Assembly (NCBI GenBank): GCA_012934845.2
Contig: WNNJ02001130.1
Location: 17,001 to 81,000, forward strand
DNA length: 64,000 nucleotides
Source of the DNA: Pomphorhynchus laevis
Taxonomy: Eukaryota > Acanthocephala > Palaeacanthocephala > Echinorhynchida > Pomphorhynchidae
Direction of reading: 5' to 3'
Shown here: piece after piece, positions 55,501 through 58,500 of the stretch
How the letters are laid out: each line of letters begins with the position of its first letter
How positions within the stretch are numbered: the first letter of the stretch is position 1
Made by a program: the position numbers and the translations under genes
Notes under the pieces: generated by a model
What the model saw: only the letters and a program-made list of their open reading frames with translations
Told to the model about the DNA's origin: nothing
The model's database searches: none

Positions 55501-58500
55501 CTAATATAAACTGAATTCATTGTACTACGTAACATTGGTTTAGAAACATTAAGAAATTATATACTGTGTGAAATATATACAAATAATATATTGAAATTAT
55601 ATACTGTTGAGAAAAAAATTAATTTTTTAATGTCCTAATTGATTAAAATTTACTTCACATTATCAAACGATCATATAAAATTATATTCTAAATAATAAAA
55701 GTATCTTCTATATATGTTATCAGATTTCGGCCGCTATTTCTCGACAAGACATAGCAGTGTGGTCAAATACACGCTAATGATGCATTTCCTCTTATGAAAT
55801 TTTATTATCAACTATCTTATTATAATACAAAGTAATTATTTATTATTCATCCAAATTAATTTTTATTAAAAGTTAATTTATGTATCAGAATAAGGATTAG
55901 AGGTCATCATGAGGAACTTTTATGTTACTCTATTCCTCGACGAACATGACAACATAATAAATTGGCATATCGTCTCATATCCTTACTTAAGGTCATCACT
56001 AAAATGATGAAGATCTGTTTCTACGACTTTTCAATGGCTTTCCGTCCGGGATGATCCACAGGCGATATTTCCCATCGTATTCGATAAAGAGGAAACTGTC
56101 GAATACAAAGAGTAAATTCTATTTTTTAGACTTCATTGAATGACGACAGTTCCCATAAATAAACACTTCTCAAATTATTAAATTAAAATATATCATTATG
56201 TTCTAAATAATAATACTTGCTTCATTATCTCTTTGTTTCTAAGACGCAAACTAATGTGAAAGGCAAATAAACTTTATTTTTGAAGAAAGCACATCTTAAT
56301 AACTTATAAAAATAGAAAATATTGATGTGAAAATGTGTGTGTAGAAGTCACACCAAATCTTAGCTAATTTTATGACATAAAATTTAAAAGCTGTTGTATC
56401 TGATAACAAAAAACTTTGGGGAAATTTATTTCTGCTCTAGTGATCTGAGAGGAAACAGTCAAATAAGAAGAATAAATGTAATCACAGAATCAATATGTCA
56501 ATATCGGTTGTAAGTTAAAAGTTTGTTGATGAGTTTAAATTTGAACTTATTAATAAATAGCTTAAATTTCTAATGTTTTTACTATCCTAATATATCTTTA
56601 CCAGCTCAAATCGAGATATAATTAAATAGCGATATGTTATAAAAAGTAAACGTTGAATGTGACGCGTTCTATAAAATTACATTGATTTTCAATACTTAGA
56701 TAATTCGATATTGCTAATTTACTTTCTAAAATTCTATATAAATATATCCCTTGCAATTATGATAATTATAATATCATTTTATATTATTGTAATTATTTAT
56801 ATTTTAACTATTGAAGCATTAGGGGTAAGACATGTGTTATTCCATCATATATTATTCTTATAAAATAAAAAATAAACATTTTAATTTTAATAAAATATAA
56901 AAATTAAAATAATTATTTTTTTATAACCAAATATTTAATCAATTACTGCATATAAATTACAGTAACTTTTTAAACTATTATGAAATTAGTATTTTATAAT
57001 AAAATTGTATGATTCAGGATTGTAGGATTTAAATATGTGACGGCATATAACTGTCGCGCATTGAGGGGCAACAAAAAAACAATTGACTGTCATAACAGTA
57101 TCATTACTCATCAATAATCCTCCGTTTCGCATCATGCCCAGCAGTCTGCAGCTTCCTGCAACGATGACGGTGCTCGTACTTTGCTTCTTACTCAAATAGC
57201 GATGTACGCAATAGGACGTGTGTATTTAATCACATGTCTCTGTAAACAGCATTTACAACCTGGTAATATTCCCGAAGCCCAATTTATTCAGACTGCCAAA
57301 GTGTGCTGCTTCGAAAAGGTTTATATTCGAACTCGCATGTATTCACAGAGAATCAATTTCTCAGTCTGAATCGTTCTGTATGGGTATTATTCTCGGTCAC
57401 ATTACATAGGACAGCTCGTTTCTCATCGAGAACGCTCAAGGAAATTTTATCATGGTAACTGGACTTATGGTTAAATATTGAATATTCATCATTGTATTCC
57501 GAAGACTGGCTGTTGCAACAAATTAACTCTCTTGAGGTTCGGGCTACGCTGATACGTGACTGGCGCAAGAGGTTTGTAAGTTTGGTTTTAGGTGGTAAAT
57601 TGAGTGCCGATACATCTCGACAGTCAATCACCCTTCGGTGTTCCCTTGGAACCTGATGACATCGTTGATCTAAGATCCGTCCAAAGCGTGCTTAGGGACA
57701 AATACCAACCGCTGCTTCGCTCGACCAAGCTATCATTGATTGGACTTTACATCTCACAGTCCCTAACTTCCACCCTGTGATCTTTGATTCCTGGCTTGAT
57801 GCCCAAATCGTGGCTCAATATGCTCACAAAGTTTGGGAGGAAATCGACTGAATTGGCAAATGCATTCGCAGTATTCTTCAAATAGCTAGCAACGAAAGCC
57901 ATATCGGCTGATGTAGCGAATGTTTTGGTATCCAGTCGCTTAATCGCATTAACGAAAACTGAATTGGCAAATGCATTCGCAGTATTCTTCAAATAGCTAG
58001 CAACGAAAGCCATATCGGCTGATGTAGCCAATGTTTTGGTATCCAGTCGCTTAATCGCATTAACGAAAAAGTCAAGGATAAAACCAATAAGTATTGGCGA
58101 TGTTAGCAGGAGGATAATGTCCAGGGTGATACTTCTATCGTTTCTGATGATGTCAAACAAGTATGATGATGTTTACAGATTTGTGTAGTGATTTGTGACA
58201 CGTGAAGTTCGGGATAGACTTATTGAGTGTATAATGTAGGTCTTCTGACTATCGATGCGGACAATGCATTTAATATGATCAATAGAAGAGCAGCCCTTAC
58301 AAACATTGATTGCCTGTACCATTTGCTTTCCACTGTCATGCATAAGTTTTACGACACTCTGTCATATTTCTCAATCGGCAACGAATTCATCTCATCTGAA
58401 GATGGCTTCACGCAGCGTGATGTGGTAGCAATGCCTGTATTTGCAATTACAACACTACCCATCTTATCACGCATCGTAACAAAGTTCCCTAACATTAATC

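Noticed and set aside
55251-55514. 87-codon + frame in a GC-richer patch
   Set aside because: No motif on either strand. It sits between two Penelope-like end pieces, so it is more likely part of a decayed insert than a gene.
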